In this document: in pieces, positions 45,564 to 55,546 of the stretch
Numbering within the stretch: the first letter of the stretch is position 1
Layout of the letters: every line of letters begins with the position of its first letter
Origin: Xanthobacteraceae bacterium
GTDB taxonomy: Bacteria; Pseudomonadota; Alphaproteobacteria; Rhizobiales; Xanthobacteraceae
NCBI GenBank assembly: GCA_029239875.1
Contig: JARBUD010000018.1
Span: 1 to 64,000 of the forward strand
Reading direction: 5' to 3'
DNA length: 64,000 nt
Program-made: the position numbers and the translations under genes
The notes under the pieces: generated by a model
The model's database searches: none
The model's input: only the letters and a program-made list of their open reading frames with translations
What the model was told of the DNA's origin: nothing

Positions 45564-48500
45564 CTACCCCCGCACCAGGTCGCCGATCAGGCTCGCCGCC
45601 ACCGACAGCTTCGACACGCTGAGCCCGGAGGCAGCGATCTCGTGCACGCCGGTGCGCGCGCGCTCGACCACCTCGCCGCGCGCCTCGGCCCAGGCGGTGA
45701 CGCCGGCGACGCCCGGCCCGTGCGCCTCGATCACCTCGGCGGTGAGGCGCCGCACCGCGATCTCGAAGGCGGTGAGCGCCCGCTCCAGGGCGAGCCGGTC
45801 GTAATAGTCCGTCACCGACAGCGTGCGCGCCGCGCCAAAGATGCGGTCGAGCCGGAACAGCAGCCCGACCGCGAAGAAGGTCACGGCGACGTCGCTGATC
45901 GACGCCTTGGTGCGGTCGGCGATCAGCACGATGTCGGTGGCGTTCTCCACCGCCGGCAGCCGGGCGATGCGGCGCGCCAGCCCTTCCGGTACGCCGGCCT
46001 GTGTCCATTGCGCCACGCGCGCATCGTGCAGCGAGCGCGCCTCCTCGGGCAGCAATTCGCGCACCGGGCCGGAGAGCACCGTCTCCACCGGCGCGATGCC
46101 GGCGGCATAGTGCGCGACCAGTTCGTCGAGGCTGGAGCGCAGGTCGACATTGCGCAGGAACCACACGGAGCGGTCGAGCAGCATGTCCTGCACGACGCCG
46201 TAGAGGTCGAGCTGCACCGCGCCCGGCACGACGCCGTCCAGCGCATCAATCTCCTCGTTCAGCCCGTTCAGGCCGAAGCCGTCGCGCACGGCGGCGAAGG
46301 CCTTGGCGATGGCTCCCACCGTGGCGCCGGTCTCGTCGGCAAGGCGCGCGACGAAGGTCGGCCCGCCATGGTTGATCATGGCGTTGGACAGGCGCGTGGC
46401 GATGATGTCGCGCCGCAGCCGGTGCTGCTCGATCCCCTCGGGGAAGCGCTCGCGCAGCTCCGGCGGGAAATAGGCGGCGAGCTCGCGGGCGAGATAGGGG
46501 TCGTCCGGCACGTCGGTGTCGAGCAGGTCGGAATGCGCGGTGAGCTTGGCATAGGCGAGCAGCACCGCGAGCTCTGGCCGCGTCAGCCCCTCGCCGCGCC
46601 CGCGGCGTTCGTTGAGCTCGGCATCGGAGGGCAGGAACTCCACCGCCCGGTCGAGCAGGTCGCGCGCTTCCAGCCGCTGCATCAGCCGCTGCAGGAAGCC
46701 GGCCTCGTCGAGGTTGCGCCGCTCGGCCAGCGAGAGCGCCAGCGTCTGCAGATAGTTGTTGCCCAGCACCAGTTCGGCGACCTCGTCGGTCATGCTGGCG
46801 AGCAGGTCGGCGCGGCGCTCGGCGTCGAGCCGCCCTTCGCGCACTACCGGCCCGAGGGCGATCTTGATGTTCACCTCGACGTCGGAAGTGTTCACGCCGG
46901 CCGAGTTGTCGATGGCATCGGTGTTGAGCCGCACGCCGCGCCGCGCCGCCTCGATGCGCCCGCGCTGGGTGACGCCGAGATTGGCGCCCTCGCCGATCAC
47001 CTTGGCGCGCACCTCAGCGCCGGCGATGCGGATCGCGTCGTTGGCGCGGTCGCCGACCTGCGCATCGGCCTCGTTAGACGCGCGGACATAGGTGCCGATG
47101 CCGCCGAACCAGAGCAGGTCGACCGGCGCGCGCAGGATGGCGCTGATCACCTCGGCGGGTGAGGCCGAGCTCCGGTCGAAGCCGAGCGCCTCGCGGATCG
47201 CCGGGCTCAGCGCGATGCTCTTGGCCGTGCGCGGGAACACGCCGCCGCCCGCCGAGATCAGCGACTTGTCGTAGTCCTGCCACGAGGAGCGCGGCAGGGC
47301 GAACAGCCGCTGGCGCTCCGCCAGCGAGACGAGCGGGTCGGGGTTCGGATCGAGGAAGATGTCGCGGTGGTCGAAGGCGGCCACCAGCTTGATGGTGTTC
47401 TCCAGCATCATGCCGTTGCCGAACACGTCGCCCGACATGTCGCCGACGCCGACCACGGTGAAGGGCGTCACGCGGATGTCGACGTCCATCTCGCGGAAAT
47501 GCCGGCGCACCGCCTCCCAGGCGCCGCGCGCGGTGATGCCCATCGCCTTGTGGTCATAGCCGACCGAGCCGCCCGAGGCGAAGGCGTCGCCGAGCCAGAA
47601 GCCGCGCGCTTGCGAAAGCGCATTGGCGGTGTCGGAGAAGGTCGCCGTGCCCTTGTCGGCGGCGACCACCAGATAGGGGTCGTCCTCGTCATGGCGCACC
47701 GTCTGCGGCGGCGGCACGATGGCGCCGCCGTCGATGTTGTCGGTAACGTCGAGCAGGCTGGAGATGAACAGCTTGTAGGCCTCGACGCCCTCGGCCTGGA
47801 TCGCCTCGCGCGGGCCGGAGGGTAGCTGCGCCGGCACAAAGCCGCCCTTGGCGCCGACCGGCACGATGACCGCGTTTTTAACCTGCTGCGCCTTGACGAG
47901 ACCCAGCACCTCGGTGCGAAAGTCCTGCGGCCGGTCGGACCAGCGCAGGCCGCCGCGCGCCACCCGGCCGAAGCGCAGATGGATGCCCTCCACGCGCGGG
48001 GAATGCACGAAGATCTCGAACAGCGGGCGCGGCAGCGGCAGCCCCTCCACCTTGTGGCTGAGGAACTTGATGGCGATGGTCGGACGGAAGCCGCCATCCT
48101 CGCCGCGCTGATGGAAGTTGGTGCGCACTGCCGCCTCGATGAGATTGGCGAAGCGCCGCAGGATGCGGTCCTCGTCGAGGCTCTGCACCTCGGCGAGCGC
48201 CGCCTCGATCTCCTCGCGGATCGCCGCCTGCCGCTCCTCCCGCCGCTCGGGCTGGTCGACGTCGAAGCGGGCGTGGAACAGCGCCACCAGCCGGTCGACG
48301 ATGGCAGGATGCGCGTTGAGCGTCGCCCACAGATAGTCCTGGCTGAACGGAACGCCGATCTGGCGCAGATAGCGCGCCAGCGTGCGCAGCAGCGCGATGT
48401 CGCGCCAGCCGAGCCGCGCATTCAGCGCCAGCGCGTTGAAACCGTCGCTCTCCGCCGTCCCGCGCAGTACCGCCATCAGCGTCGAATGCAGGCGCCCTTC

Positions 48501-50420
48501 CAGCAGGTCGAGCGCGATCTCGCCGCCGCCGCGCCGGCCGAGCACCATGTCGTGGACATAGACCGGCGGCGTGCCCTCGGGCTGCACGGTGAAGGTGCGC
48601 TCGTCCACCACGACGAAGCCCATGGCTTCCAGCATCGGCACCCGCTCGGAGAGCAGGCGCGGCACCTCGTAGCTCAGCACCTTCAGTGCGATGCGCTCGC
48701 GGCCCGGCACGGACGGCGCGCGGGCGAAGTCGGCGGCGACGGGATGCTGGGCGCTCAGCCGCTCGATGAGCCTGAGGTCGGCCAGCGCCTCCTCAGGCGT
48801 GTAGCTGCTCTGGTAGCCGACGGGGAAGGCCCCGCCGTAACGCTTGGCCAGCGCCGTCGCCTGCGCCGGCGGGAAGACCAGGCCGAGCGCCGCGCCGAAG
48901 GCGTCGCCCCAGGTGCGGATGATGCCGGCGACGGCATCCTCGAGTTCGATGCGGCCGACCTCGCGCACCGGCGCGCCGGTCTGCTCGACAATGAAGTGGA
49001 CGCGGGTCAGCGGCCCTTCCACGAAGAGCGGCCGGAACGCCGCCACCTGCCCGCCGAAGCTCGTCGCCAGCAATTGGCCGATGCGCTCGCGCACCTCCGA
49101 GCCGTAGCGGTCGCGCGGCACGAAGACCAGCACCGAGACGAAGCGCTCGAAGCGCTCGCGCCAGGCGAGCACGCGCGCGCGCGGATGCTCGTCGAGCTGG
49201 AGGATCGCCATGGAGAACTGGAACAGCGTCGCCGGGTCGATCTGGAACAGGTCGTCGCGCGGGAACAGCTCCAGCACCTTCACCAGCGCGCGGCCGGAAT
49301 GGCTCTCCGGCACGAAGCCGGCGCGAGCCAGCACGCCGGCCACCTTGTGCCGCACCAGCGGGATGGAGCGGACGGATTCGGCATAGGCGGTGTTGGTGAA
49401 CAGGCCGGCGACGCAGAGCCCGCCGACGATGCGCCCTTCGGTGTCGTAGCGCTTGACCACCACCACGTCGATCCAGGCGCGCCGGTGGACATATGAGACG
49501 GTGCGCGACTTGACGACGATGAGTGGCGTCGGCTCGGCGAGCACCTCGCTGAGGTCCATACTCACCGCGCGCGGATCGCTGGCGCGGCGGAACAGGCGAA
49601 ACTCCTCGTCCGCCAGCACGCCGAGCGCGTCCTCCATGCGACGGTCGAAGGCGATCCGGCCGCCGGCGCCTTCGCGCGCGTCGTAGTTGCGGCTACCGAG
49701 GAAGGTGAAATTGCCGTCCAGCAGCCATTCGAGCAGGGCGACCGCCTCCTCGACCTCCTCGGCCGGCACCTTGGCGGGCGCGTTGGCGAGGTCCGCCAGC
49801 GCGCCGTGGACCTGTTCCATCATCGGCTTCCAGTCCGCCACCGCCCGGCGCACCTGCCCCAGCACCACGCCGATCTCCTCGGCCAGCGCGGCGCGCTGCG
49901 CCTCGTCCTCGATGCGCGGGATGTGGATCTGGATCAGGCTCTCCCGGCGGGCCCGCGCGCTGGCGGGCGTGTCAGTGGGCGTCAGCCCGTCGAGCGCGCC
50001 AGCCGCGTCGCGCTCGACGCCGAAGATGGGATGCACAACGAAGGACGCGGTCAGCCCGCGCGCATTGAGCGCCGCCATCACCGAATCGAGCAGGAACGGC
50101 ATGTCGTCGTTGACGATCTCGATCAGCGTGACCTTGCCGAGCCGCTCGCCCTCTCCGTCCGGCAGGCGCGGCAGTTCGACGCGGATGTCGGGCGCCCCCG
50201 GCCGGCGCGCGGCGAGATGCCCGTAGGCGCCCAGCGCCAGGCTGGCGAGCTCGTGCGCCGTGTAGAGCCGCACATCCTCCGCCACCGCCCGGCCGAACAG
50301 CCGGCTGGCGAACTGCGCCGGCACGCTGCCGTCGGTCGCCTGCAGGATCAGGTCGGCCTGCTCGACCAGCTGCCGCGCCGCGCGTTCGTCCTCGGTGGAG
50401 AGAAACCCTTCAACGCCCAT
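45564..50420 (-). CDS. gdhB: Large NAD-specific glutamate dehydrogenase (GdhB / GDH-180)
   Basis: A 1618-residue enzyme, the size expected for the 180-kDa NAD-glutamate dehydrogenase class. The N-terminal third contains ACT-like regulatory segments (KVTLIEIVNDDMPFLLDSV). The central catalytic domain has GLRWSDRPQDFRTEVLGLVK and VIVPVGAKGGFV with the substrate-binding lysines, and WFGGIGTYVRAS lies near the NAD domain. It deaminates glutamate to 2-oxoglutarate in amino-acid catabolism, often under allosteric control. It is a single gene on the minus strand. Confidence 0.95.
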   Translation of the reverse strand: MGVEGFLSTEDERAARQLVEQADLILQATDGSVPAQFASRLFGRAVAEDVRLYTAHELASLALGAYGHLAARRPGAPDIRVELPRLPDGEGERLGKVTLIEIVNDDMPFLLDSVMAALNARGLTASFVVHPIFGVERDAAGALDGLTPTDTPASARARRESLIQIHIPRIEDEAQRAALAEEIGVVLGQVRRAVADWKPMMEQVHGALADLANAPAKVPAEEVEEAVALLEWLLDGNFTFLGSRNYDAREGAGGRIAFDRRMEDALGVLADEEFRLFRRASDPRAVSMDLSEVLAEPTPLIVVKSRTVSYVHRRAWIDVVVVKRYDTEGRIVGGLCVAGLFTNTAYAESVRSIPLVRHKVAGVLARAGFVPESHSGRALVKVLELFPRDDLFQIDPATLFQFSMAILQLDEHPRARVLAWRERFERFVSVLVFVPRDRYGSEVRERIGQLLATSFGGQVAAFRPLFVEGPLTRVHFIVEQTGAPVREVGRIELEDAVAGIIRTWGDAFGAALGLVFPPAQATALAKRYGGAFPVGYQSSYTPEEALADLRLIERLSAQHPVAADFARAPSVPGRERIALKVLSYEVPRLLSERVPMLEAMGFVVVDERTFTVQPEGTPPVYVHDMVLGRRGGGEIALDLLEGRLHSTLMAVLRGTAESDGFNALALNARLGWRDIALLRTLARYLRQIGVPFSQDYLWATLNAHPAIVDRLVALFHARFDVDQPERREERQAAIREEIEAALAEVQSLDEDRILRRFANLIEAAVRTNFHQRGEDGGFRPTIAIKFLSHKVEGLPLPRPLFEIFVHSPRVEGIHLRFGRVARGGLRWSDRPQDFRTEVLGLVKAQQVKNAVIVPVGAKGGFVPAQLPSGPREAIQAEGVEAYKLFISSLLDVTDNIDGGAIVPPPQTVRHDEDDPYLVVAADKGTATFSDTANALSQARGFWLGDAFASGGSVGYDHKAMGITARGAWEAVRRHFREMDVDIRVTPFTVVGVGDMSGDVFGNGMMLENTIKLVAAFDHRDIFLDPNPDPLVSLAERQRLFALPRSSWQDYDKSLISAGGGVFPRTAKSIALSPAIREALGFDRSSASPAEVISAILRAPVDLLWFGGIGTYVRASNEADAQVGDRANDAIRIAGAEVRAKVIGEGANLGVTQRGRIEAARRGVRLNTDAIDNSAGVNTSDVEVNIKIALGPVVREGRLDAERRADLLASMTDEVAELVLGNNYLQTLALSLAERRNLDEAGFLQRLMQRLEARDLLDRAVEFLPSDAELNERRGRGEGLTRPELAVLLAYAKLTAHSDLLDTDVPDDPYLARELAAYFPPELRERFPEGIEQHRLRRDIIATRLSNAMINHGGPTFVARLADETGATVGAIAKAFAAVRDGFGLNGLNEEIDALDGVVPGAVQLDLYGVVQDMLLDRSVWFLRNVDLRSSLDELVAHYAAGIAPVETVLSGPVRELLPEEARSLHDARVAQWTQAGVPEGLARRIARLPAVENATDIVLIADRTKASISDVAVTFFAVGLLFRLDRIFGAARTLSVTDYYDRLALERALTAFEIAVRRLTAEVIEAHGPGVAGVTAWAEARGEVVERARTGVHEIAASGLSVSKLSVAASLIGDLVRG

Positions 50421-50570
50421 GATCGTCCTCCCGCTTGCCCGTCCGATTTCATGCGCCGCCGCTCATGGCGGCCGGTCGGGGCCTTTTCTGCATCCTCTAC
50501 CTTGCCGGCGGATGACAGCCCAGCATCATGTGGCAATACGGTTACACAAGGGCGCGCGTAAATCCCGCCT

Positions 50571-50584
50571 TTGACTTGGATCAA
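50571..50584. promoter_or_regulatory. FNR/FixK-type box upstream of ompW
   Basis: TTGACTTGGATCAA: a perfect TTGA, six bases, TCAA and one mismatch from TTGAT-N4-ATCAA. It lies 83 bases before the ompW ATG. OmpW is FNR-controlled in enterobacteria, which supports a real oxygen-responsive site. Confidence 0.65.
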
Positions 50585-50666
50585 GCGGCGCCTCCCCCTT
50601 CCGCCGCACGTTGCGATGCAGCAACCGGACGATGATCCGGGCTGGGGCAATAAGGGGTTTTGCACG

Positions 50667-51395
50667 ATGTCGACGCGCCGCACCGGTCTTTCCAACACGC
50701 AAGCCGGCTCTCTGAAGCTTTCGGTTCTCGCGCCCATGGCGGCGCTGCTCGCGCTGGCCTTGCCGGCCGCTCCCGCCATGGCCGCGGACGTCGCCACCGC
50801 GGCGGTGCCGGTCTACAAGGCACCGGTGGTCGAGTTGCCGAGCCCGTGGCAGATTCGCGTACGCGCCCTCGGCGTGATCACCGACGACAGCGGCTATGTG
50901 AGCCAGGTGCCGGGCTCCGGCCTCAGCTACTCGGATTCGATCGTCCCCGAGCTCGACATCACCTACTACTTCACCGAGAACTTCGCCGCCGAACTCATCC
51001 TCGGCGTCACCCCGCACGACATCGACGGCTCCGGCACCATCGCCAGCCTCAACAAGCTCGGCGACGTCTGGGCGCTGCCACCGACGCTGACCCTGCAGTA
51101 TCACTTCACCAATTTCGGCGCCTTCAAGCCCTACGTCGGCGCCGGCATCAACTATACCTTCTTCTTCGACCAGAACGCTTCCGCCGCGGATTCGCTCGAC
51201 GTGAAGGACACCTTCGGCTGGGCGCTGCAGGCCGGCTTCGACTACATGTTCGACCAGCACTGGGGCATCAACGTCGACGTCAAGAAGCTCTTCCTGGAGC
51301 CGGACTTCGACGCCGTCGTCGGCGGCGCGCCGGTCAGCGGCACGGCCAAGCTCAACCCGTGGCTCGTCGGCGTCGGCGTCACCTACCGGTTCTGA
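50667..51395 (+). CDS. ompW: OmpW-family outer-membrane protein
   Basis: A 242-residue protein with a long signal peptide (about 40 residues, LSVLAPMAALLALALPAAPAMAA). The eight-strand OmpW barrel pattern is visible: PWQIRVRALGVITDD, PELDITYYFTENFAAELILG, TLQYHFTNFGAFKPYVGAGINYTFFF, and a terminal LVGVGVTYRF with C-terminal Phe. OmpW barrels pass small hydrophobic molecules. The ATG at 50667 is preferred; the TTG at 50571 overlaps the FNR-type box. Confidence 0.92.
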   Translation: MSTRRTGLSNTQAGSLKLSVLAPMAALLALALPAAPAMAADVATAAVPVYKAPVVELPSPWQIRVRALGVITDDSGYVSQVPGSGLSYSDSIVPELDITYYFTENFAAELILGVTPHDIDGSGTIASLNKLGDVWALPPTLTLQYHFTNFGAFKPYVGAGINYTFFFDQNASAADSLDVKDTFGWALQAGFDYMFDQHWGINVDVKKLFLEPDFDAVVGGAPVSGTAKLNPWLVGVGVTYRF

Positions 51396-51415
51396 GCGAC
51401 TTCTCCATCCAGGAC

Positions 51416-51501
51416 GCCGTCATGGCCGGGCTTGTCCCGGCCATGTGTGTTCTGGGTCCCGTGGTGCCGGCGGCAAAGACATCGCCCCCGGGTCAAGCCC
51501 G
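51416..51501. repeat. Family II intergenic palindrome after ompW
   Basis: GTCATGGCCGGGCTTG with CCCGGCCATG form a first stem, and CCCGGGTCAAGCCCG closes the unit. It lies between the converging ompW and RidA-family genes. Confidence 0.65.
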
Positions 51502-51514
51502 TGCCTCGACAGCT

Positions 51515-51913
51515 TCAGGCGACGAGGGCCGTGGCGGCGATCTCGACGAGGAATTCCGGCTTCACCATGTCCAGCTTCACGCAGAACCGGGCCGGAAGGA
51601 TGTTGGGGAAATACTGCACGTAGACGGCGTTCATCCGGTCGTAATCGGCAAGATCGCGCAGGAAGATCTGGTTGAAGACGACGTCATCCATCGTGCCCCC
51701 GGCGGCTTCGATCACCTCCTTGATGCTGTCCAGCACGCGGCGGGTCTGTACCTCGACGTCGCCGATGCCGACGATGTGGCCGTCATAGGGATCGGTGGCG
51801 AGCATCCCCGCGACATAGATGTGGTTGCCGGCCCGGATCCCCCAATTGAGATGATGGGTGCCGGCCGAGGTGCGGCCGGGAAGCCAGCCATTGGGATTGA
51901 CCGCGATGTTCAT
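51515..51913 (-). CDS. RidA-family protein, arginine-containing type
   Basis: A 132-residue RidA/YjgF/RutC-family protein: TSAGTHHLNWGIRAGNHIYVAG, then DVEVQTRRVLDSIKEVIEAAG and FPNILPARFCVKLDMV. The Arg in PARF matches the catalytic Arg of imine/enamine-hydrolysing Rid proteins. RutC relatives act on unstable acrylate-type intermediates of pyrimidine ring opening. It is the last gene of a minus-strand run that begins with the LLM monooxygenase, supporting a role in the same route. Confidence 0.88.
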   Translation of the reverse strand: MNIAVNPNGWLPGRTSAGTHHLNWGIRAGNHIYVAGMLATDPYDGHIVGIGDVEVQTRRVLDSIKEVIEAAGGTMDDVVFNQIFLRDLADYDRMNAVYVQYFPNILPARFCVKLDMVKPEFLVEIAATALVA

Positions 51914-52000
51914 GATGGTTCTCCGATTGTGACGAGGACGATGGGCCGGCCGCGGCGGTCGCGACCGCCGGCAGCGGAAGGCGCCGGGTGGAAGTGCCGC

Positions 52001-52939
52001 CTAGCGGGCTCCCCGGATGAAGGGAACGCCGAGGTCGCCGGGCGCGGCGTCGCTGCGCCCCATGACGATCCAGGCGAGGAGGGCGAGCAGGAACGGGAAC
52101 ATGAGGAGCAGCGGCGCCGGCAGCGCCAGACCGATCGCCTGTCCCTGGTACTGCAGCGCATCGGCGCAGCCGAACAGCAGGGAGGCCAGCACGATCCAGA
52201 GCGGCTTCCACCGGCCGAAGATCACCACCGCAACGGCGAGATAGCCGCGTCCGGCGGTAACGTTGTCGGTGAAGACGCCGCCCGAGGCGACCAGGGTGAG
52301 GTAGGCGCCGGCGATGCCCGCCAGGAGCCCGCAGAAGACCATGGCGGCGAAGCGCACGGCGGTGACCGGGATGCCGGCGGCGTCGGCCGCACTGGCGCCC
52401 TCGCCGACCGCGCGCAGCACCAGGCCGGGGCGGCTATGGCGGATCACCGCCCACAGGACGATGGCGAGCACGATCCCGCCATAGAGCAGCGGGCTCTGGC
52501 CGAAGAAGGCCCGCCCCACCACCGGCACCTCCCACAGGCCGGGAATGCGCCAGCTGGCGAGGGCGCGCAGCGAGGGCGCCGTGAAGGACGGCGACAGCAG
52601 CAGTTCCCGGCCGAGCGAGGTGCCGCCGAGCGCCAGTATGTTGAAGCCGATGCCCGCCACCACGCTGTCGGCGCGCAGCACCGCGACCGCCACGGCAAGG
52701 ACGATGGCGGCCCCCGCGCCGGCCGCCACGCCGCAGAGGACGCCGAGCACCGGCTCGCCGGTCCATTGCAGGCCAAGCACGGCACCGAACGCGCCGAACA
52801 GCATCAGCCCTTCGAGGCCGATATTGAGCACTCCCCCCCGCTCGCAGACGAGCTCGCCGAGCGAGGCCAGCAGGATCGGCGCCGACAGCCGCACCGCCGA
52901 GGCGAGAAGGAGGCCGAACGTCACCGCGTCGAAGACCAT
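52001..52939 (-). CDS. BMP-family ABC importer, membrane permease 2
   Basis: A 312-residue integral membrane protein of the BPD_transp_2 family with about eight to nine helices. SAPILLASLGELVCERGGVLNIGLEG is the nucleoside-type permease signature, and AAGIPVTAVRF is the cytosolic coupling helix. It pairs with permease 1, whose gene lies immediately upstream; the two overlap by 19 bases. BMP/Nup-type systems import nucleosides, purines or related compounds. The start at 52939 matches the family N-terminus. Confidence 0.92.
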   Translation of the reverse strand: MVFDAVTFGLLLASAVRLSAPILLASLGELVCERGGVLNIGLEGLMLFGAFGAVLGLQWTGEPVLGVLCGVAAGAGAAIVLAVAVAVLRADSVVAGIGFNILALGGTSLGRELLLSPSFTAPSLRALASWRIPGLWEVPVVGRAFFGQSPLLYGGIVLAIVLWAVIRHSRPGLVLRAVGEGASAADAAGIPVTAVRFAAMVFCGLLAGIAGAYLTLVASGGVFTDNVTAGRGYLAVAVVIFGRWKPLWIVLASLLFGCADALQYQGQAIGLALPAPLLLMFPFLLALLAWIVMGRSDAAPGDLGVPFIRGAR

Positions 52940-54024
52940 AGCGGGCGTCCTTTCAGCAATCTGTAGCCGTTGAGGCAGGCGAGCGCGATGATCGGCAGGC
53001 TGGCCATGACCTGCGCCAGCGCCGCCGGCACGCTGAGGGCGCTCTGCAGGGCCAGCGTGCCGCTGTCGATGGCGCCGAAATAGAGGGCGACGACGACCGA
53101 GCCGAGCGGATCGAGGCCGCCCAGGAGGGCGATGGCGAGCCCGTCGAAGCCGATATCGGTACTGAAGCCGTCGATCAGCCGGTACTGCACGCCCAGCACC
53201 TCGACCGCGCCACCGATACCGGCGAGGGCGCCCGACAGCAGCATGGAGGAGAGCACCAGCCGGCGCATGGGCAGCTGGAGCAGCCGCGCGGTACCGGGGG
53301 CGAGGCCGGCGGCCTGCAGCCGGGCGCCATAGGCCGTGTGGTAGAGCAGCGCCCACACCATGGCAGCGGCGGCAAGTGCGAGCAGCACGCCCGCATGCAG
53401 CCGGCTGCCGGGCAGGATCACCGGCAGCATGGCGCCATCGGGCACCTTGGCGGACATGTTGAAGTCCGACCCCGGCGGCTGCAGCGGCCCCTGCACGAGA
53501 TACTTCACCAGATAGATGGCGATGAAGTTCATCATCAGCGTGACGATGATCTCGTTGGCGCCGCGCCAGAGCTTCAGCACGGCGGGGATCAGCCCCCAGA
53601 GCCCCCCGAGCAGCGCCGCGCTGAGCACCGACAGCGGCAGCAGCAGCGGGCCGAGCTCGGCCGGCAGGAAGGTCGACGGCAGGATCGCACCGACCGCGCC
53701 GAGCTGGAGCTGGCCTTCGCCACCGAGATTGAAGAAGCCGCAGCGCAGCGCCACCAGGGCGGCGAGCGCAGTAAGCAGCCGCGGGGCCATGAAGACCAGC
53801 GTGTCCGCCACCGCGCGGGGCGAGCCCAGGGCGCCGTCCAGCATGACCGCCAGCGCCTCGACCGGATCCCGGCCGAGCAACGCGAGAAGCCCGAGGCTGA
53901 AGCCGATGCTGAGCGCGAAGGCGGCCAGCGTCGCGAGCGCCGGCGAGCGCGCGATCCGCGCCACCATGGCACGCAGACCGGGAGAGGCCATGCCGGCCTC
54001 CTGTGGGGTCGAGAGGCTCTTCAT
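52921..54024 (-). CDS. BMP-family ABC importer, membrane permease 1
   Basis: A 367-residue BPD_transp_2 permease. ALVALRCGFFNLGGEGQLQLGA is the family signature, GANEIIVTLMMNFIA follows, and about eight helices span the chain. Its ATG overlaps the stop of the ATPase gene. Together with permease 2, the ATPase and the BMP lipoprotein-type binding protein it makes a complete importer, in the order typical of nucleoside-type systems. Confidence 0.92.
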   Translation of the reverse strand: MKSLSTPQEAGMASPGLRAMVARIARSPALATLAAFALSIGFSLGLLALLGRDPVEALAVMLDGALGSPRAVADTLVFMAPRLLTALAALVALRCGFFNLGGEGQLQLGAVGAILPSTFLPAELGPLLLPLSVLSAALLGGLWGLIPAVLKLWRGANEIIVTLMMNFIAIYLVKYLVQGPLQPPGSDFNMSAKVPDGAMLPVILPGSRLHAGVLLALAAAAMVWALLYHTAYGARLQAAGLAPGTARLLQLPMRRLVLSSMLLSGALAGIGGAVEVLGVQYRLIDGFSTDIGFDGLAIALLGGLDPLGSVVVALYFGAIDSGTLALQSALSVPAALAQVMASLPIIALACLNGYRLLKGRPLWSSTR

Positions 54025-55544
54025 GCCGGCACGGCCTCGCGCTCGTCGCCGGTCATCAGGACGCCGAGCCGCTCGCGGTCGACCGGCGCCGACAGCTGGC
54101 CGACGATCCGCCCGCCATAGATAACCACGATGCGGTCGCTGATCCTCAGCAGTTCGTCGAGATGGCTGGAGATGACCAGCACGGCGCGCCCCTCCCCGGC
54201 CGCCGCGCGCAGCCGGCGGAGCACCTCCTCGCTGGCCGCGAAGTCGAGGCCGCGGGTCGGCTGGTGTACCACTACCATCAGGGAATCCCCGGCCAGAGCC
54301 CGGGCCAGTACGATCTTCTGCTGGTTGCCGCCCGACAGCGTGCGCGGGGTCTGCTCGACCGAGTGCGTGCGCACGTCGGCCTCGGCGCACATCGACCGGG
54401 CGTGGCTGGCGATGTCCGCATGCCGCAGCCGGCCCGCCGGCGTAGAGAAGGCCGGCTCGCCGATCCGGTCGAGCAGCAGGTTCAGCGAGACCGGCAGATC
54501 GAGCACCAGGCCTTCCCGGTGGCGATCTTCCGGCACCAGCCCCGGAGCGGCCACGCGCTCGGGCGCCGACGGATCAGCTGCGCCTGACATCCACGTCACC
54601 GTGCCACGCTCGGGCGACACGAGGCCGGCAACGACGTCGAACAGCTCGCGCTGGCCGTTGCCCTCAACGCCGGCGACGCCGACCACTTCGCCGCGCCGTA
54701 GCTCCAGCGACACGTCGCGCAGGCCGGCCGAGGAGGGACGCGGGGCGAGGCTGACCTTCTCCAATCGGGCGACGACGTCTCCATCGGCCCGTCCCTGCCC
54801 GGCCGCGAGCGGCTCCAGCTCCAGGCTGCGGCCGACGATGTCGCGCACCAGATCGGCGCGGCTGCGACCGGCGACGGGGCCGGAGCTCACGAGGCGCCCG
54901 TGGCGGATGACGGTGACGCGGTCGGCATGGTCGAGGACTTCGGCGAGATGATGCGTCACCACGACGATCCCCCGGCCATCGGCCGCCAGCCGGCGCAGCA
55001 CCGCGTAGAACCCGGCGATCTCCTCCGGGCCGAGGATGGTGGTCGGCTCGTCGAACAGGATGAGCGCGGCTTCGTTGACCAGCGCCTTCACGATCTCCAC
55101 GCGCTGCTGCAGGGCGAGCGGCAACTGCGCGACGGGTATGTCGATCGGGATCGGCAGGCCGAAACTTTCGGCCAGCCGCCCGATGTCGGCGTCTCTGGAA
55201 AGGCGACGGCGCGCCGCCGGCGTGGCGGCGAGGCGCAGATTCTCGCCGGCGGTGAAGCTCGGCACCAGCTTGAAGTGCTGATGCACCATGCCGATGCCGT
55301 TAGCGATGGCGTCGGACGGGGAACGGTGGATCACCTGCCGCCCGTCGAGCAGCAGCCCGCCCTCGTCCGGCTGATGCAGGCCGAACACGATGTTGAGCAT
55401 CGTGCTCTTGCCCGCGCCGTTCTCGCCGAGCACCGCATGCAGCTCGCCGCGGCGGAACGACATCGAGACATTCTCCAGCACGGGATGGCCGGGCACGAAG
55501 CTCTTCGAGACACCGGTCAGCCGCAGCAACGCATCCGGATCCAT
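54021..55544 (-). CDS. BMP-family ABC importer, duplicated ATPase subunit
   Basis: A 507-residue protein with two fused ATPase halves, as in RbsA/NupO-type importers. The first half has Walker A GENGAGKST at 40-48 and Walker B LILFDEPT. The second half has a degenerate VAGVEGNGQREL P-loop and an intact RTLSGGNQQKIVLARAL signature. It lies two bases after the BMP binding-protein gene, within one operon. Confidence 0.94.
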   Translation of the reverse strand: MDPDALLRLTGVSKSFVPGHPVLENVSMSFRRGELHAVLGENGAGKSTMLNIVFGLHQPDEGGLLLDGRQVIHRSPSDAIANGIGMVHQHFKLVPSFTAGENLRLAATPAARRRLSRDADIGRLAESFGLPIPIDIPVAQLPLALQQRVEIVKALVNEAALILFDEPTTILGPEEIAGFYAVLRRLAADGRGIVVVTHHLAEVLDHADRVTVIRHGRLVSSGPVAGRSRADLVRDIVGRSLELEPLAAGQGRADGDVVARLEKVSLAPRPSSAGLRDVSLELRRGEVVGVAGVEGNGQRELFDVVAGLVSPERGTVTWMSGAADPSAPERVAAPGLVPEDRHREGLVLDLPVSLNLLLDRIGEPAFSTPAGRLRHADIASHARSMCAEADVRTHSVEQTPRTLSGGNQQKIVLARALAGDSLMVVVHQPTRGLDFAASEEVLRRLRAAAGEGRAVLVISSHLDELLRISDRIVVIYGGRIVGQLSAPVDRERLGVLMTGDEREAVPA

Positions 55545-55546
55545 GC

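Noticed and set aside
50571-50666. TTG start for OmpW at 50571
   Set aside because: It would add 32 residues before a normal signal peptide and overlaps the FNR-type box.
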